Notes: generated by a model not told the origin, from the letters alone. A DNA stretch of 47,258 nt from an uncultured Lysobacter sp. (GCA_946480055.1 CAMLID010000021.1:1-47258); one strand, 5' to 3'; positions 1 to 8,169 are shown, numbered from the stretch's first letter. Made by a program: numbers and translations.

Positions 1-343
1 AGGCCTCGGCGCGCTTGGCGACGCCGCGCGGATCGCGCGAGTAGGCCTGCATGGTCGCCGGGTCGAGGATGTCGCAAGTCAGGATCAGGGTCGGATCGGC
101 GGTGAACGGATCCAGGACCGCGGTCGAGGCGTCGGGCAGCAGGATCATGTCCGACTCGTTGATGCCCTTCCAGCCGCTGATCGACGAGCCGTCGAACATC
201 TTGCCGTCTTCGAACAACGCCGGCTCGACGATCGACTTGGGGAAGGTCACGTGGTGCTGGACACCACGCATGTCGGTGAAACGCAGGTCGACGAATTCGA
301 CCTTGTGGTCCTTGACGAGCTTTTCGACGTGTTCGAGGGACAT
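1..343 (-). CDS. glnA: Glutamine synthetase type I, N-terminal part (cut by the left window edge)
   Basis: Makes glutamine from glutamate, ammonia and ATP in the cytoplasm. Only the first 114 codons are in the window and the frame is open to base 1. The protein begins [17 protein letters not shown], then [18 protein letters not shown], the beta-grasp start typical of bacterial GlnA. It continues with FDGSSISGW, the conserved loop that contributes to the neighbouring subunit's active site, and [13 protein letters not shown]. The ATG at 343 matches the start of E. coli GlnA in position. Transcription is leftward from a sigma-54 promoter at 411-430 with NtrC-like enhancers further upstream (separate entries). 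The gene is divergent from uppP. Identity is secure. Whether ntrBC follows cannot be seen. Confidence 0.97.
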   Translation of the reverse strand, partial: MSLEHVEKLVKDHKVEFVDLRFTDMRGVQHHVTFPKSIVEPALFEDGKMFDGSSISGWKGINESDMILLPDASTAVLDPFTADPTLILTCDILDPATMQAYSRDPRGVAKRAEA

Positions 344-410
344 GGACTGGATCCGGATTGGGAAGGGACAGGACGTACGGTGCGCGGCTTTGGAGCTGCT
401 TGGCTTAAAC

Positions 411-430
411 AAAGCAAGCAGCGTGCCAAG
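411..430 (-). promoter_or_regulatory. Sigma-54 (RpoN) promoter of glnA
   Basis: On the minus strand this reads CTTGGCACGCTGCTTGCTTT. It matches the RpoN consensus TGGCACG-N4-TTGCW exactly, with GG (427-426) and GC (415-414) separated by 10 bases as required. The predicted start is near 403, giving a leader of about 60 nt to the glnA ATG at 343. Confidence 0.9.
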
Positions 431-443
431 TTCTTATTTAACG

Positions 444-456
444 TATATTATTGATT
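444..456 (-). promoter_or_regulatory. Possible IHF site between enhancer and glnA promoter
   Basis: An AT-rich tract (431-472) stands out in this GC-rich sequence. Within it, 444-456 matches the IHF consensus in reverse (YAA-N4-TTGATW) except for one base. It lies between the NtrC-like sites and the sigma-54 promoter, where a DNA bend would help looping. The AT tract could equally serve the divergent uppP promoter. Confidence 0.4.
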
Positions 457-489
457 ATAAAGAAAATTAATATTGGCGCACCGCAGCAA

Positions 490-506
490 TGCTTCCTATT
501 GGTGCT
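490..506 (-). promoter_or_regulatory. NtrC-like enhancer site, proximal
   Basis: TGCTTCCTATTGGTGCT fits the 7+3+7 NtrC dyad TGCACCA-N3-TGGTGCA: one half-site is nearly perfect and the other is weaker. Its centre is about 95 bp upstream of the predicted glnA start. Confidence 0.65.
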
Positions 507-520
507 TTTCCAGTCGTGAA

Positions 521-537
521 TGCACCAATTTGGATCA
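521..537 (-). promoter_or_regulatory. NtrC-like enhancer site, distal
   Basis: TGCACCAATTTGGATCA has one perfect half-site and a 5/7 second half. Its centre is 31 bp from the other site, about three helical turns. This is nearly the 32-bp spacing of the two strong NtrC sites upstream of E. coli glnAp2. Confidence 0.7.
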
Positions 538-614
538 GACACTCTTTAGGATATCCTGCTGCGGTTTTTGTCCCTGCTGTCCTGCCGCCCCTCGCCTCGC
601 ACGATTCCCAATCA

Positions 615-1484
615 ATGACCGATCTGCTCGCCGCGCTCCTGCTCGGCATCATCGAAGGCGTCACCGAATTCCTGCCGATCTCCAGCACCGGCCACCTGCT
701 GATCGCGCAGCACTGGCTGGGCCACCGCTCGGACCTGTTCAACATCTCGATCCAGGCCGGCGCGATCCTGGCGGTGGTGCTGATCTACCGGCATCGCTTG
801 TGGCAGCTGGCGACCGGCTTCATGCCATACGCCCAGCAGCGCATCCTCAAGGAACGCGATACCTATGGCGAAGCCCTGGCGCTGGAGCGCAAGGTCAACT
901 TCGATTACGTGCTCAAGCTGGCGGTGGCTTTCGGCGTGACCGCGGTGCTGGGCATCGTGGTCAAGAAGCTGGGCTTCCAACTGCCCGACAAGGTGCTGCC
1001 GATCGCCTGGGCGCTGGTGTTGGGCGGCATCTGGATGCTGGTGGCCGAGCACTACGCAGCCAAGCATGCGCAGACCCTGGGCGAGCGCACCAGGATCACC
1101 TGGACCGTGGCGATCCTGGTCGGCGTGGCGCAGGTGATCGCGGGCGTGTTCCCGGGCACCTCGCGCTCGGGCGCGACCATCTTCGTCGCCCTGCTCGCCG
1201 GCACCACCAGCCGCGCGGCGGCGACCGAATTCGCGTTCCTGGTCGGCATCCCGACCATGTTCGCGGCCACCGCCTACGAGCTGCTGGACGTGATCGGCAC
1301 ACCGGCCGCGGCGAACGAGGACTGGACCGCGCTCGCGGTCGCGTTCGCGGCCTCGGCGGCGACCGCGTTCGTGGCGGTGAAGTGGCTGCTGCACTACATC
1401 CAGAGGCATCGCTACACCGTGTTCGCCTACTACCGCTTCGCCCTGGGCGCGGCGCTGCTGCTGTTGATGCCGTCGGGCAGCTGA
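615..1484 (+). CDS. uppP: Undecaprenyl-diphosphatase UppP (BacA)
   Basis: Integral membrane phosphatase that recycles undecaprenyl pyrophosphate to the monophosphate, the carrier for peptidoglycan and surface polymers. Overproduction of the family gives bacitracin tolerance. The 289-residue length is normal. Both signature motifs are present: EGVTEFLPISSTGH at residues 14-27 and PGTSRSGAT near residue 180, which form the catalytic pocket. Many hydrophobic segments follow. I chose the ATG at 615 because MTDLLAALLLGIIEG is the family's usual start. The open frame continues upstream to 489, but that stretch overlaps the glnA enhancer region and does not look like UppP. Confidence 0.96.
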   Translation: MTDLLAALLLGIIEGVTEFLPISSTGHLLIAQHWLGHRSDLFNISIQAGAILAVVLIYRHRLWQLATGFMPYAQQRILKERDTYGEALALERKVNFDYVLKLAVAFGVTAVLGIVVKKLGFQLPDKVLPIAWALVLGGIWMLVAEHYAAKHAQTLGERTRITWTVAILVGVAQVIAGVFPGTSRSGATIFVALLAGTTSRAAATEFAFLVGIPTMFAATAYELLDVIGTPAAANEDWTALAVAFAASAATAFVAVKWLLHYIQRHRYTVFAYYRFALGAALLLLMPSGS

Positions 1485-1628
1485 TCCGAACCGCGCGCTG
1501 TCGGGGCCGGCGCCTGCACGTGGAATTCACCCTTCCTTTTCCTAGCCTGAACGATACTGAACAGGCCTAACCCCTACGGTTGAGCCGGTGCGTTCGCATG
1601 GGTTCGGCTATCGAAACGGAAAACCCAC

Positions 1629-2444
1629 ATGAAGATGCTCGCCCCCGCCCTGCTCAGCCTGGCCCTCGCCGCCTGCGCGTCCAACACCGCGCCCGAAAGC
1701 ACCGGTGCCGCCGACACCAGCGCCACGGGCACTGCCGGCGCCGCGAACGCGGACGTTCGCCTCGACGCCTATCACTGGCGCCTGACCAGCGCGCAGGACA
1801 AGAGCGGCCAGGCCATCGCCGCGTTGGCACCGGACCCCAAGCGCCCGCTGCAGCTGGATTTCGACGGCAAGCGCGTCAGCGTCAGCGGCGGCTGCAATCG
1901 CGGCAACGGCAGCTACACGCGCGACGCCAAGGCAGTGACCTTCGGCGACATGGCGCGGACCCTGATGGCCTGCCCCGGTACGCGTCTGATGGAGCTGGAC
2001 GGCGCGATCGACGAGCGCCTGCGCGGCGCGTTGCCGGCGCGGATCGAAGGCGGGGCGGAAGCGCCGCGCCTGCTGCTGACCGCCGCCAACGGCGACCGGC
2101 TCCGCTTCGAAGGCGTACCGACGCCGGCCACGCGCTACGGCGGCGAAGGCGCCACGGTGTTTTTCGAAGTCGCCCCGCAGCGCGCGCCGTGCTCGCGCCC
2201 GCTGATCCCGAACATGCAATGCCTGCAGGTGCGCGAGCGCCGCTACGAGGCCAACGGCCTGCCGATCACGACCGACGCCACCTGGCAGCCGCTGTACCAG
2301 GACATCGAGGGCTACCGCCACGAGCCCGGCGTGCGCAACGTGCTGCGGGTGAAAAAGTACGCCATCAAGAACCCGCCGGCCGACGCCTCGTCGGTGGCCT
2401 ACGTGCTCGACATGGTGGTCGAGTCGGAGATCGTCTCGAAGTAG
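1629..2444 (+). CDS. META and DUF4377 domain lipoprotein
   Basis: A predicted lipoprotein of 271 aa. The signal ends in the lipobox LAAC with the lipidated cysteine at residue 16. Residues about 45-160 form a META domain, the HslJ-like fold, with the SVSGGCNRGNGSY and MACPGTRLMELD blocks that characterise it. The C-terminal part, about 175-271, resembles DUF4377 (MQCLQVRERRYEANG, then YRHEPGVRNVLRVKKY). The two domains are often paired in xanthomonad envelope proteins. The biochemical role is unknown. HslJ homologues are linked to heat and novobiocin resistance, so envelope stress is a guess. It stands alone after uppP, with a 144-bp gap and a convergent RDD gene downstream. Confidence 0.85.
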   Translation: MKMLAPALLSLALAACASNTAPESTGAADTSATGTAGAANADVRLDAYHWRLTSAQDKSGQAIAALAPDPKRPLQLDFDGKRVSVSGGCNRGNGSYTRDAKAVTFGDMARTLMACPGTRLMELDGAIDERLRGALPARIEGGAEAPRLLLTAANGDRLRFEGVPTPATRYGGEGATVFFEVAPQRAPCSRPLIPNMQCLQVRERRYEANGLPITTDATWQPLYQDIEGYRHEPGVRNVLRVKKYAIKNPPADASSVAYVLDMVVESEIVSK

Positions 2445-2454
2445 GCCGCACCGT

Positions 2455-2488
2455 CATCGCGCCCGCCCGAGAGCGGACGGGTGCGATG
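2455..2488. terminator. Imperfect hairpin between convergent genes
   Basis: CATCGC at 2455-2460 pairs with GCGATG at 2483-2488, and the inner GC-rich arms pair with mismatches. It lies between the stop of the lipoprotein gene and the stop of the RDD gene, so it could end transcription from both sides. There is no clear T-run. Confidence 0.4.
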
Positions 2489-2495
2489 GCGGCGG

Positions 2496-3098
2496 TCAGG
2501 GCGCGACCGTAACGCCGGTCGCCTCGCCGGTTTCCGACACGGTTCGGGCCGGCTGCACGACGATGCCCTCGCCGAATTGGTTGCTGATCGAATGACGCGG
2601 CCGGCCGACACGCTGACCCGGTCGCGGACGGCGGATCACGTAGGTCTTGGACAGGGAATCGTGCCAGCCGCGGCGGACTTCGCCGTCGCTGAACAACAGC
2701 GACAAGGCATCGAACGGAATCAGGCGGCACAGGCTGCGCAAGAACACGCGCGCGAAGCCCGGCGATCTGCCGTACTCGTCCACCACGCGGGTATTGGTGA
2801 TCAGCTTTCCGATGGTGAAACCGAACGCACCTTCCATGAAAGCGTAGTAGATCACCGTGATCAGGGCGGTCAGGAGGATATCGGTCAGGCGGTCGATGCG
2901 ATCGATCCACGCGAGCACGGCTTCGTTGCCCGACAGCGCCGCGAGCACGCCGAGCATGGCCCCGAACAGCAGCACGACCAGCTTGTCGATCAGCCAGTTG
3001 AAGAAGCGGCGCCACTTCGTGGCGGACTCGATATCCACCAATGCCACGACATCGACCACCGCCGCGCTCGATGCGCGGTACGGGTTCTGTTCTTCCAT
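2496..3098 (-). CDS. RDD family membrane protein
   Basis: A 200-aa inner membrane protein of the RDD family, whose role is not firmly known (transport has been proposed). The start MEEQNPYRA is typical of this family in gammaproteobacteria. RRFFNWLIDK is the arginine/aspartate motif of the first helix. Two or three hydrophobic helices follow (LVVLLFGAMLGVLAAL and LLTALITVIYYAFMEGAF), then GKLITNTRVVDEYG. I prefer the ATG at 3098, preceded by AGGGGAACGCT, to the longer frame from 3149. The tail after residue 160 is polar. Confidence 0.87.
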   Translation of the reverse strand: MEEQNPYRASSAAVVDVVALVDIESATKWRRFFNWLIDKLVVLLFGAMLGVLAALSGNEAVLAWIDRIDRLTDILLTALITVIYYAFMEGAFGFTIGKLITNTRVVDEYGRSPGFARVFLRSLCRLIPFDALSLLFSDGEVRRGWHDSLSKTYVIRRPRPGQRVGRPRHSISNQFGEGIVVQPARTVSETGEATGVTVAP

Positions 3099-3168
3099 AG
3101 CGTTCCCCTGTGAACGGGGAAAATCTAGCAGTTCCGTCGCCGGAAACAACTTCAGGCTGCGCCCGGGG

Positions 3169-3957
3169 CTAGAGGGTGCGGGTCTGCCCGCCGTCGACGT
3201 CGACGATCGCGCCCTGCATGTAGCTGGCGGCGTCCGACAGCAGGAACGCGACCACCTGGGCGACCTCGTCGGGCGTGCCGTAGCGGGCCACGCGCAGCTG
3301 GCGGGCGAGCTCGGCCGCGGCCTGCGCCGGTTCGATGCCGCGCTCGCGCGCCAGGGCTTGAATGCGGCGCTGGGTACGCTCGGTCGCGATCGAACTGGGA
3401 TTGACCGCGTTCACCCGCACGCCGTCGGCGATGCCGCGGTCGGCCAGGACCTTGCTCAGATTCAACAGCGCGGCGTTGACCGCGCCGCCGATCGCGAACT
3501 CGGCGCTGCCGGTGCGGCCGCCGATGCCGGCGATGTTGACGATGCGGCCCTGGGTCGCGACCAGATGCGGCCAGGCCGCGCGGCACAGACGCATCGCGCC
3601 GTAGAACTTGAGCGCGAAGCCGTCCTGCCAGTCCGCATCGGAGAACGACAGGAAGTCGCCACGCGGCGTGGCGCCGGCGTTATTGACCAGGGCGTCGATG
3701 CGACCGTGCCGTTCCAGCGCGAGCTCGATCACGCGTTGCGCCGCGGCGGGCTCGCTCAGGTCGCAAGCCAGCGCCAGCGAGGGCGTCGCCAGCGTATCGA
3801 CCAGCGCGTCCAGCGCCTCGTGCGAGCGCGCCACCGCGAGCACGCGATAGCCGTCGGCGGCGAGCTTGCGCGCGATCGCCGCGCCGATGCCGCGGCTGGC
3901 GCCGGTGACGATCGCGAGCGGATCGCCGTGCGGCACGCCGTCGCCGCGCGTGCTCAC
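3169..3957 (-). CDS. SDR-fold protein lacking the catalytic tetrad
   Basis: A classical short-chain dehydrogenase fold of 262 aa. The NAD(P)-binding turn TGASRGIG is at 18-25, NNAG at 92-95, and the tail YMQGAIVDVDGG is standard. By my alignment the catalytic residues are replaced: the helix-4 Asn is Lys117, the Ser position is Ala-Gly 143-144, the Tyr position is Gly157 and the Lys position is Asn161. It can probably bind the nucleotide but is unlikely to work as an ordinary dehydrogenase. The start is GTG at 3957, which overlaps the stop of the upstream PEBP gene (GTGA), so the two are translationally coupled. I think other SDRs with G-x3-N at this place exist. I know of no assigned function. 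Confidence 0.85.
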   Translation of the reverse strand: MSTRGDGVPHGDPLAIVTGASRGIGAAIARKLAADGYRVLAVARSHEALDALVDTLATPSLALACDLSEPAAAQRVIELALERHGRIDALVNNAGATPRGDFLSFSDADWQDGFALKFYGAMRLCRAAWPHLVATQGRIVNIAGIGGRTGSAEFAIGGAVNAALLNLSKVLADRGIADGVRVNAVNPSSIATERTQRRIQALARERGIEPAQAAAELARQLRVARYGTPDEVAQVVAFLLSDAASYMQGAIVDVDGGQTRTL

Positions 3958-4580
3958 GAACCGACCGCGGGATTCAGCGAGTAGGTGCCATAGGTCGAGG
4001 CCTCGGCCAGGACGTGGCCGTGCATCGCGCGCAGCACGTCGGCGGCGCCGAAGCGCTCCGGCAGGTCGAGGCGTTCGACGTCGAGCGCGAACACACGGAA
4101 GAAATAACGGTGCAGGCGCAGGTCGTTGGGCGGCGGGAACGGGCCGTCGTAGCCGCGCCAGTCGCCGGCCATATCGGCGTTGCCGGCGAACCAGCCGGTG
4201 TAGTCGTTCAGGCCCTGGCGCGCGCCGCGCGGGCCGGCGGGATCGGCCTTGCCGTGCGCGACCACGCCGTCGCTGCAGCTGCCGGCGGCGATTTCGCGCA
4301 GGTCGGCGGGCAGGTCGGCCATCGCCCAATGGCAGAAATCGGTGCGCGGCTGCTCGACCGGGACCTGCACGTCGTCGCGGCCGACCATCTCGGCCACGGT
4401 CGGCACGTCGGGGTCGATGCACAGCAGCGCGAACGAACGCGTCGCCGCGGGCGCGTCGCTCCAGGCCAGGTGCGGATTGCGGTTCGGCGCGAAGCCGTAG
4501 CCGTCGGCCGTGGGCTGGCCCGCGGCGAACTCGGCGGCCAGGCGCTGGCCGTGTTGGAAACTGTCGCTGTGGATACGCAT
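3954..4580 (-). CDS. YbhB/YbcL-type PEBP family protein
   Basis: A phosphatidylethanolamine-binding-protein fold of 208 aa. Family blocks visible are NPHLAWSDAP, the CIDPDVP ligand-pocket motif, HWAMADLPADLREI, and the histidine-rich stretch LHRYFFRVFALD near residue 150. Bacterial members are cytoplasmic or periplasmic small-anion-binding proteins of uncertain role. This one has no signal peptide. It is slightly longer than E. coli YbhB because of inserted loops. It is the first gene of a pair, and the downstream SDR gene begins inside its stop codon. Confidence 0.88.
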   Translation of the reverse strand: MRIHSDSFQHGQRLAAEFAAGQPTADGYGFAPNRNPHLAWSDAPAATRSFALLCIDPDVPTVAEMVGRDDVQVPVEQPRTDFCHWAMADLPADLREIAAGSCSDGVVAHGKADPAGPRGARQGLNDYTGWFAGNADMAGDWRGYDGPFPPPNDLRLHRYFFRVFALDVERLDLPERFGAADVLRAMHGHVLAEASTYGTYSLNPAVGS

Positions 4581-4621
4581 ACCGCCTCCCTGGCGAACGA
4601 TGATGTGTACGAGCTTCGCTT

Positions 4622-4653
4622 CACACCCTCGCCGCGTGCGCGGCGAGGGTGTG
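4622..4653. terminator. Perfect 15-bp hairpin
   Basis: CACACCCTCGCCGCG at 4622-4636 pairs perfectly with 4639-4653. It lies between the TPR gene (ending at 4663) and the PEBP gene (starting at 4580). It is probably a terminator for the leftward TPR transcript, or a REP-like palindrome. There is no T-run on either side. Confidence 0.5.
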
Positions 4654-4662
4654 CGAGTTCGA

Positions 4663-6735
4663 TCAGGCTTCCGGATAACCCAACCGCTTGGCGACCGGCG
4701 TCAGCACGGCAAAGGCCTCGGCCAGCGGTTCGGCGAACGCGCGCCAATGACCGGGGGCGAAGCGCTGCGGGCCGAGGGCTTCGATCGGCGGCGGTGCGAT
4801 GCCGATTTCCAGCGCCTGAGCGATCGCCACGGCGAGGCCCTGCGGATCCTGCGAGATGTCGTCGAGCTTGATCAGGCGGTGCGGGAACAGGTCCTGCTCG
4901 TGCAGCGCGGCGACCTGGTTGAGCACCATCGCCATCCAGCGCGCACCGGCTTCCGGCGATTCCAGACGGAACGGGGCCGGCGCGCCGTAGGCGAGCCAGT
5001 CCAGCAGCATGTCGCGCGGATCGCGCAGGGCGATCATCAGCACCGCTTCGGGCAGGTGCGGGCGCAGCGCCAGCAGCAGCGAGTTGTCCCACCACAGCAG
5101 CCAGTCGAAGATCGCGCCGTCGTTGACGCCGCGCGTGGGCAGCGCGGCGCGCCACAGGTTGACCAGGTAAGCCGGATCCATCGAGCCGTCGAGCAGGGCT
5201 TCGGCGGTGCCGTAGCGTTGCAGTGGGTCGTTGGGCGGGTTGGAACCGAAACGGTCGGCGCGCAGCGGGCCCTGGGCGAGGTCGAAGGTCTGCGCGAGGC
5301 GCTCGACCAGCGAACCCGGCGGGCCCCACAGCAGCAGCACGCCCGGCGCGTCTTCCGGCAGCGGCGCCAGGTCGGGCCAGTTGGTGCGCGGCGTGGTCAC
5401 CGGCGGCAGCGGCAGGCGGTTGGGCGCGGCTTCGGCCTGCAGCTCGATCCAGGTCGCCGCGGCCGCGCCGGGCTGGCCGGCGTGATCGAGGGTGCGGCCG
5501 AGCAGATGACGCAGGTTCAGCCTGACCTGCTCGTCCGGCGCGCGCGCGAGCAGACTCTCCACGCGCGTGACCGCGGCGTCCGGATCGGTCTGGATCAGGC
5601 TGTCGATGATGCGCAGTTCCGAACGCGTGTCGCCGGGGTTGAGCTCGACGATGCGGTGGGCGATGGCGTCGGCCTGTTCGCGCTCGCCGTGATGGTCGTG
5701 GATGGTCGCGCGCGCTTCCAGCGCCGGGATGTAGTCGGGCATCGCGTCGATCCAGCGCTCGACGATGCCGAGCGCTTCGTCGCCCGCGAAGGGTTCGAAC
5801 AGCAGGCGCGCGCGCCACAGGTCGTCGGTCTGCGGATGCGTGGCCAGTGCCGCTTCCAGCGTGTTGCGGGCGTCGTCGGCGTCGCCGAGGCGGCGCCAGA
5901 CTTCGATCAGCGCCGACAGGGTGCGACGGTCGCGCGGTTCGGCGGCGAGTGCGGCGCGCAGGCGCGGCAGGGCGCTGTCGGCGCGGCCGGCTTCGAGTTC
6001 GATCTCGCCCAGCCAGCGCTGCATGCCCGGGCTGGCGTCGACGTCGACCGTGCGCGCCAATTCGTCGGCGGCTTCGGCCGAGCGGCCCTGGCGGCGCAGC
6101 AGTTCGACGATCAGCACGCGCAGCGAAGGCGCCGACGCGGGGGTACGCTCCATCAGGCCGCGGAAGGCCTGTTCGGCGAAGGCGAAGTGGCCCTTGGCGA
6201 GGTAGGCGAAGCCGAGCGCGTGACGCAGCTGCGGCTCGTCGGGCGCGCGTTCGGCGGCGCCGCTGAGCAGGGCCAGCGCGCCGTCGGCGTCGCCGCGACG
6301 CAGCATCAGGGTGCCTTCGACCGCGGCCACCTGCGGGTGGTCGGGGGCGATGCGCGCGGCGGTGCGGATCAGGCGTTCGGCCTCGTCGAGGTCGCCGCGC
6401 GAGATCGCCAGCTGCGACTGCACCACGTAGGCGGGGAACTGGTTCGGGTCCAGGCCGATCGCCTGCGCGAGCGCGGCCTGGGCCTGGTCGAGCTGACGGC
6501 CGTCGAGCAGCAGGCCGGCGCGCTCCAGATGCAGGTTGGCGTCTTCCGGCGCGATCGCGATGGCCTGGTCGATCGCGGCGATGGCGGCGTCGCGGTCGCC
6601 GCTGGAGCGGAGCGCGGCGGCGTGCAGTCGGTGCGCATGCGGGTCTTGCGGCTGTGCCGCCACCAGTTCCTGGGCGGCGGACAGGGCCTCTGCCGACGCG
6701 CCACGGCGCAGGGCATCGAGGGTGGTCTCGTACAT
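4663..6735 (-). CDS. Tetratricopeptide repeat protein with sulfotransferase-like C-terminus
   Basis: About 690 aa. Residues 1-440 are a run of TPR units (for example AIAAIDQAIAIAPEDANLHL and AQAALAQAIGLDPNQFPAY), a helical protein-binding solenoid. The last 250 residues look like a P-loop sulfotransferase fold: LLLWGPPGSLVERLA sits where the 5'-phosphosulfate loop belongs, and ALRDPRDMLLDWLAYG matches the 3'-phosphate motif (RDPRD). The first loop lacks the usual Ser-Gly-Thr, so activity is doubtful. TPR-sulfotransferase fusions are common in xanthomonads and mostly unstudied. I chose the ATG at 6735. The longer frame begins at 6765, inside a TACAAT promoter-like box. Confidence 0.8.
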   Translation of the reverse strand: MYETTLDALRRGASAEALSAAQELVAAQPQDPHAHRLHAAALRSSGDRDAAIAAIDQAIAIAPEDANLHLERAGLLLDGRQLDQAQAALAQAIGLDPNQFPAYVVQSQLAISRGDLDEAERLIRTAARIAPDHPQVAAVEGTLMLRRGDADGALALLSGAAERAPDEPQLRHALGFAYLAKGHFAFAEQAFRGLMERTPASAPSLRVLIVELLRRQGRSAEAADELARTVDVDASPGMQRWLGEIELEAGRADSALPRLRAALAAEPRDRRTLSALIEVWRRLGDADDARNTLEAALATHPQTDDLWRARLLFEPFAGDEALGIVERWIDAMPDYIPALEARATIHDHHGEREQADAIAHRIVELNPGDTRSELRIIDSLIQTDPDAAVTRVESLLARAPDEQVRLNLRHLLGRTLDHAGQPGAAAATWIELQAEAAPNRLPLPPVTTPRTNWPDLAPLPEDAPGVLLLWGPPGSLVERLAQTFDLAQGPLRADRFGSNPPNDPLQRYGTAEALLDGSMDPAYLVNLWRAALPTRGVNDGAIFDWLLWWDNSLLLALRPHLPEAVLMIALRDPRDMLLDWLAYGAPAPFRLESPEAGARWMAMVLNQVAALHEQDLFPHRLIKLDDISQDPQGLAVAIAQALEIGIAPPPIEALGPQRFAPGHWRAFAEPLAEAFAVLTPVAKRLGYPEA

Positions 6736-7117
6736 GGGATTGGGGACTTCAGGCCAAACCCGCATTGTAGCGGGAGGATCGGGGCCGGGCGGGCGGCGGC
6801 GTATGGGACCGAAAGCTTCGTGGATTCAACCCCTCTCCCGCTGGGAGAGGGGTTGGGGTGAGGGTCCGGCGCGAGTGCGCGGCTCGAACCTCGTCCCGGC
6901 CCCTCATCCGGCGCTGCGCGCCATCTTCTCCCAAGGAAGAAGGGAAGGTCGAAGTCCGTGCGTTGAGCTCATCTCCTGACAGCAACCGATGGAAGTGGGT
7001 TGGGGTGAGGGGCGACGGTTGAGTGGGATTTTGCCGCCGGATGCCGCCCTCATCCGCCCTCGGGCACCTTCTCCCGCAGGCAGGAGAAGGGACAACACCT
7101 ATTGGGGGGTGGGCGAT
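6736..7117. repeat. Gene-free stretch with two copies of a GC-rich intergenic repeat
   Basis: Copy A spans about 6830-6932. It has a 10-bp hairpin (CCCCTCTCCC, loop GCT, GGGAGAGGGG), then TTGGGGTGAGGG, then CCCTCATCCGGCGCTGCG with CTTCTCCC. Copy B spans about 6997-7090 and repeats GGTTGGGGTGAGGG, CCCTCATCCG and CACCTTCTCCC, ending in a CCTTCTCC/GGAGAAGG hairpin. This element is scattered between genes in many xanthomonads and pseudomonads. No credible gene is present. TACAAT at about 6768-6773 (minus strand) may be the -10 box of the TPR gene. Confidence 0.65.
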
Positions 7118-8110
7118 TCAGGCCGAAGCGGCCGACTCCAAACGATCGGCGATCCAGCGCTCGGCGAAGCCATCCAGGCGCGCGCTTTCGAGAAAACCGC
7201 AGTGGCCGCCCCAGGGCGCGATCTCGAGCTGCGCGTTCGGCGGCAGCGTGAGCGCGCGGAAGCCTTCGACCGGGATCACCGGGTCGTCCTCGGCCATCAG
7301 GATGCTGACCGGCACCTGCAGGCGCGACAGTCGGTCGGCGGCCACCGAATAACCGTCGAAGTAGCGGTCCAGGGTGCCGTACTCGGTGTGGCGCTCGACC
7401 ATCCACTGGGTCAGCGAACGCATGCGCAGGCCCAGGGTGCTGTCGTCGAAATCGTGGAACTGCGGGAACAGCTCGCGCTTGCGCGCCAGCGAGCCGCGCC
7501 ACTTGCGCTCGAAGTACCACAGGTAGATCGGCAGGCCCCGCTCCATCGCATCCATGGTCCGGGCCGGGTCCAGCACCGGGCAGATCGCGGCGGCGTAGGT
7601 CAGCGGCAGACCCGCCTCGGGCGCCTGCAGGGCCAGACGCAGGGCGAAATTGCCGCCCAGCGAGTAGCCGGCCACCGACATCGGCCGGCGCGGGAAGCGC
7701 TGGGCCACGTCGCAGGCCGCATGCAGCACTTCGCCGATGCGGTTGGAGTGGAACAGGCCTTCGTTGAGGTGGTGGGTGTCGCCGTGATCGCGGAAGTTGA
7801 GCCGGAACACTTCGAAGCCGCGGCTGAGCAGCTCGGCCGCGGTCATGCGCATGTAGTTGGATTCGGCGCTGCCTTCCCAGCCGTGCAGCAGCAGCACCAG
7901 GCCGCGCGATTCGGTGCCGGGTACGACGCTGTGAAGACCGTGCAGACGCACGCCTTCGCCGCCGTCGATCAGGTGTTCGGTGGTGGTCGCGCCCAGTTCG
8001 GCCAGGCGCCGTTCGGCGCGGCGCCGACGCAGCGGGCTGGAGCCGAGCAGCGATTGCAGGTGCGCGTTGCGCAGCCAGCGCGGTGGGCGGTAGTCGGCGG
8101 CTGTCAGCAT
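7118..8110 (-). CDS. YheT-like alpha/beta-hydrolase
   Basis: A 330-aa hydrolase of the YheT/ABHD1-3 family, carboxylesterase-like enzymes acting on lipids or esters. It has WLRNAHLQSLL near the start (family signature), the oxyanion LLLHGWEGS, the nucleophile elbow GYSLGG, the acid in AEDDPVIP and the histidine in WGGHCGF. The catalytic triad is complete. A possible earlier TTG start at 8173 overlaps the stop of the acyltransferase gene (TTGA). I prefer the ATG at 8110, where similarity begins, but the longer form is possible. It forms a unit with the upstream PlsC-like gene, which suggests a lipid-remodelling pair. Confidence 0.88.
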   Translation of the reverse strand: MLTAADYRPPRWLRNAHLQSLLGSSPLRRRRAERRLAELGATTTEHLIDGGEGVRLHGLHSVVPGTESRGLVLLLHGWEGSAESNYMRMTAAELLSRGFEVFRLNFRDHGDTHHLNEGLFHSNRIGEVLHAACDVAQRFPRRPMSVAGYSLGGNFALRLALQAPEAGLPLTYAAAICPVLDPARTMDAMERGLPIYLWYFERKWRGSLARKRELFPQFHDFDDSTLGLRMRSLTQWMVERHTEYGTLDRYFDGYSVAADRLSRLQVPVSILMAEDDPVIPVEGFRALTLPPNAQLEIAPWGGHCGFLESARLDGFAERWIADRLESAASA

Positions 8111-8169
8111 CGGGGCGGCGGCATCGTGGGGGCGCGCGGCTTCATCGTAGGCATCGCCGGCCCCGCGGT

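Noticed and set aside
497..528. ATTGGTGC ... GCACCAAT as one long inverted repeat upstream of glnA
   Set aside because: Better explained as the inner halves of two NtrC-like 17-bp dyads, which together account for the symmetry.
473..614. Longer uppP start at 489
   Set aside because: The extra 42 codons overlap the NtrC-like sites, and MTDLLAALLLGIIEG at 615 is the family start.
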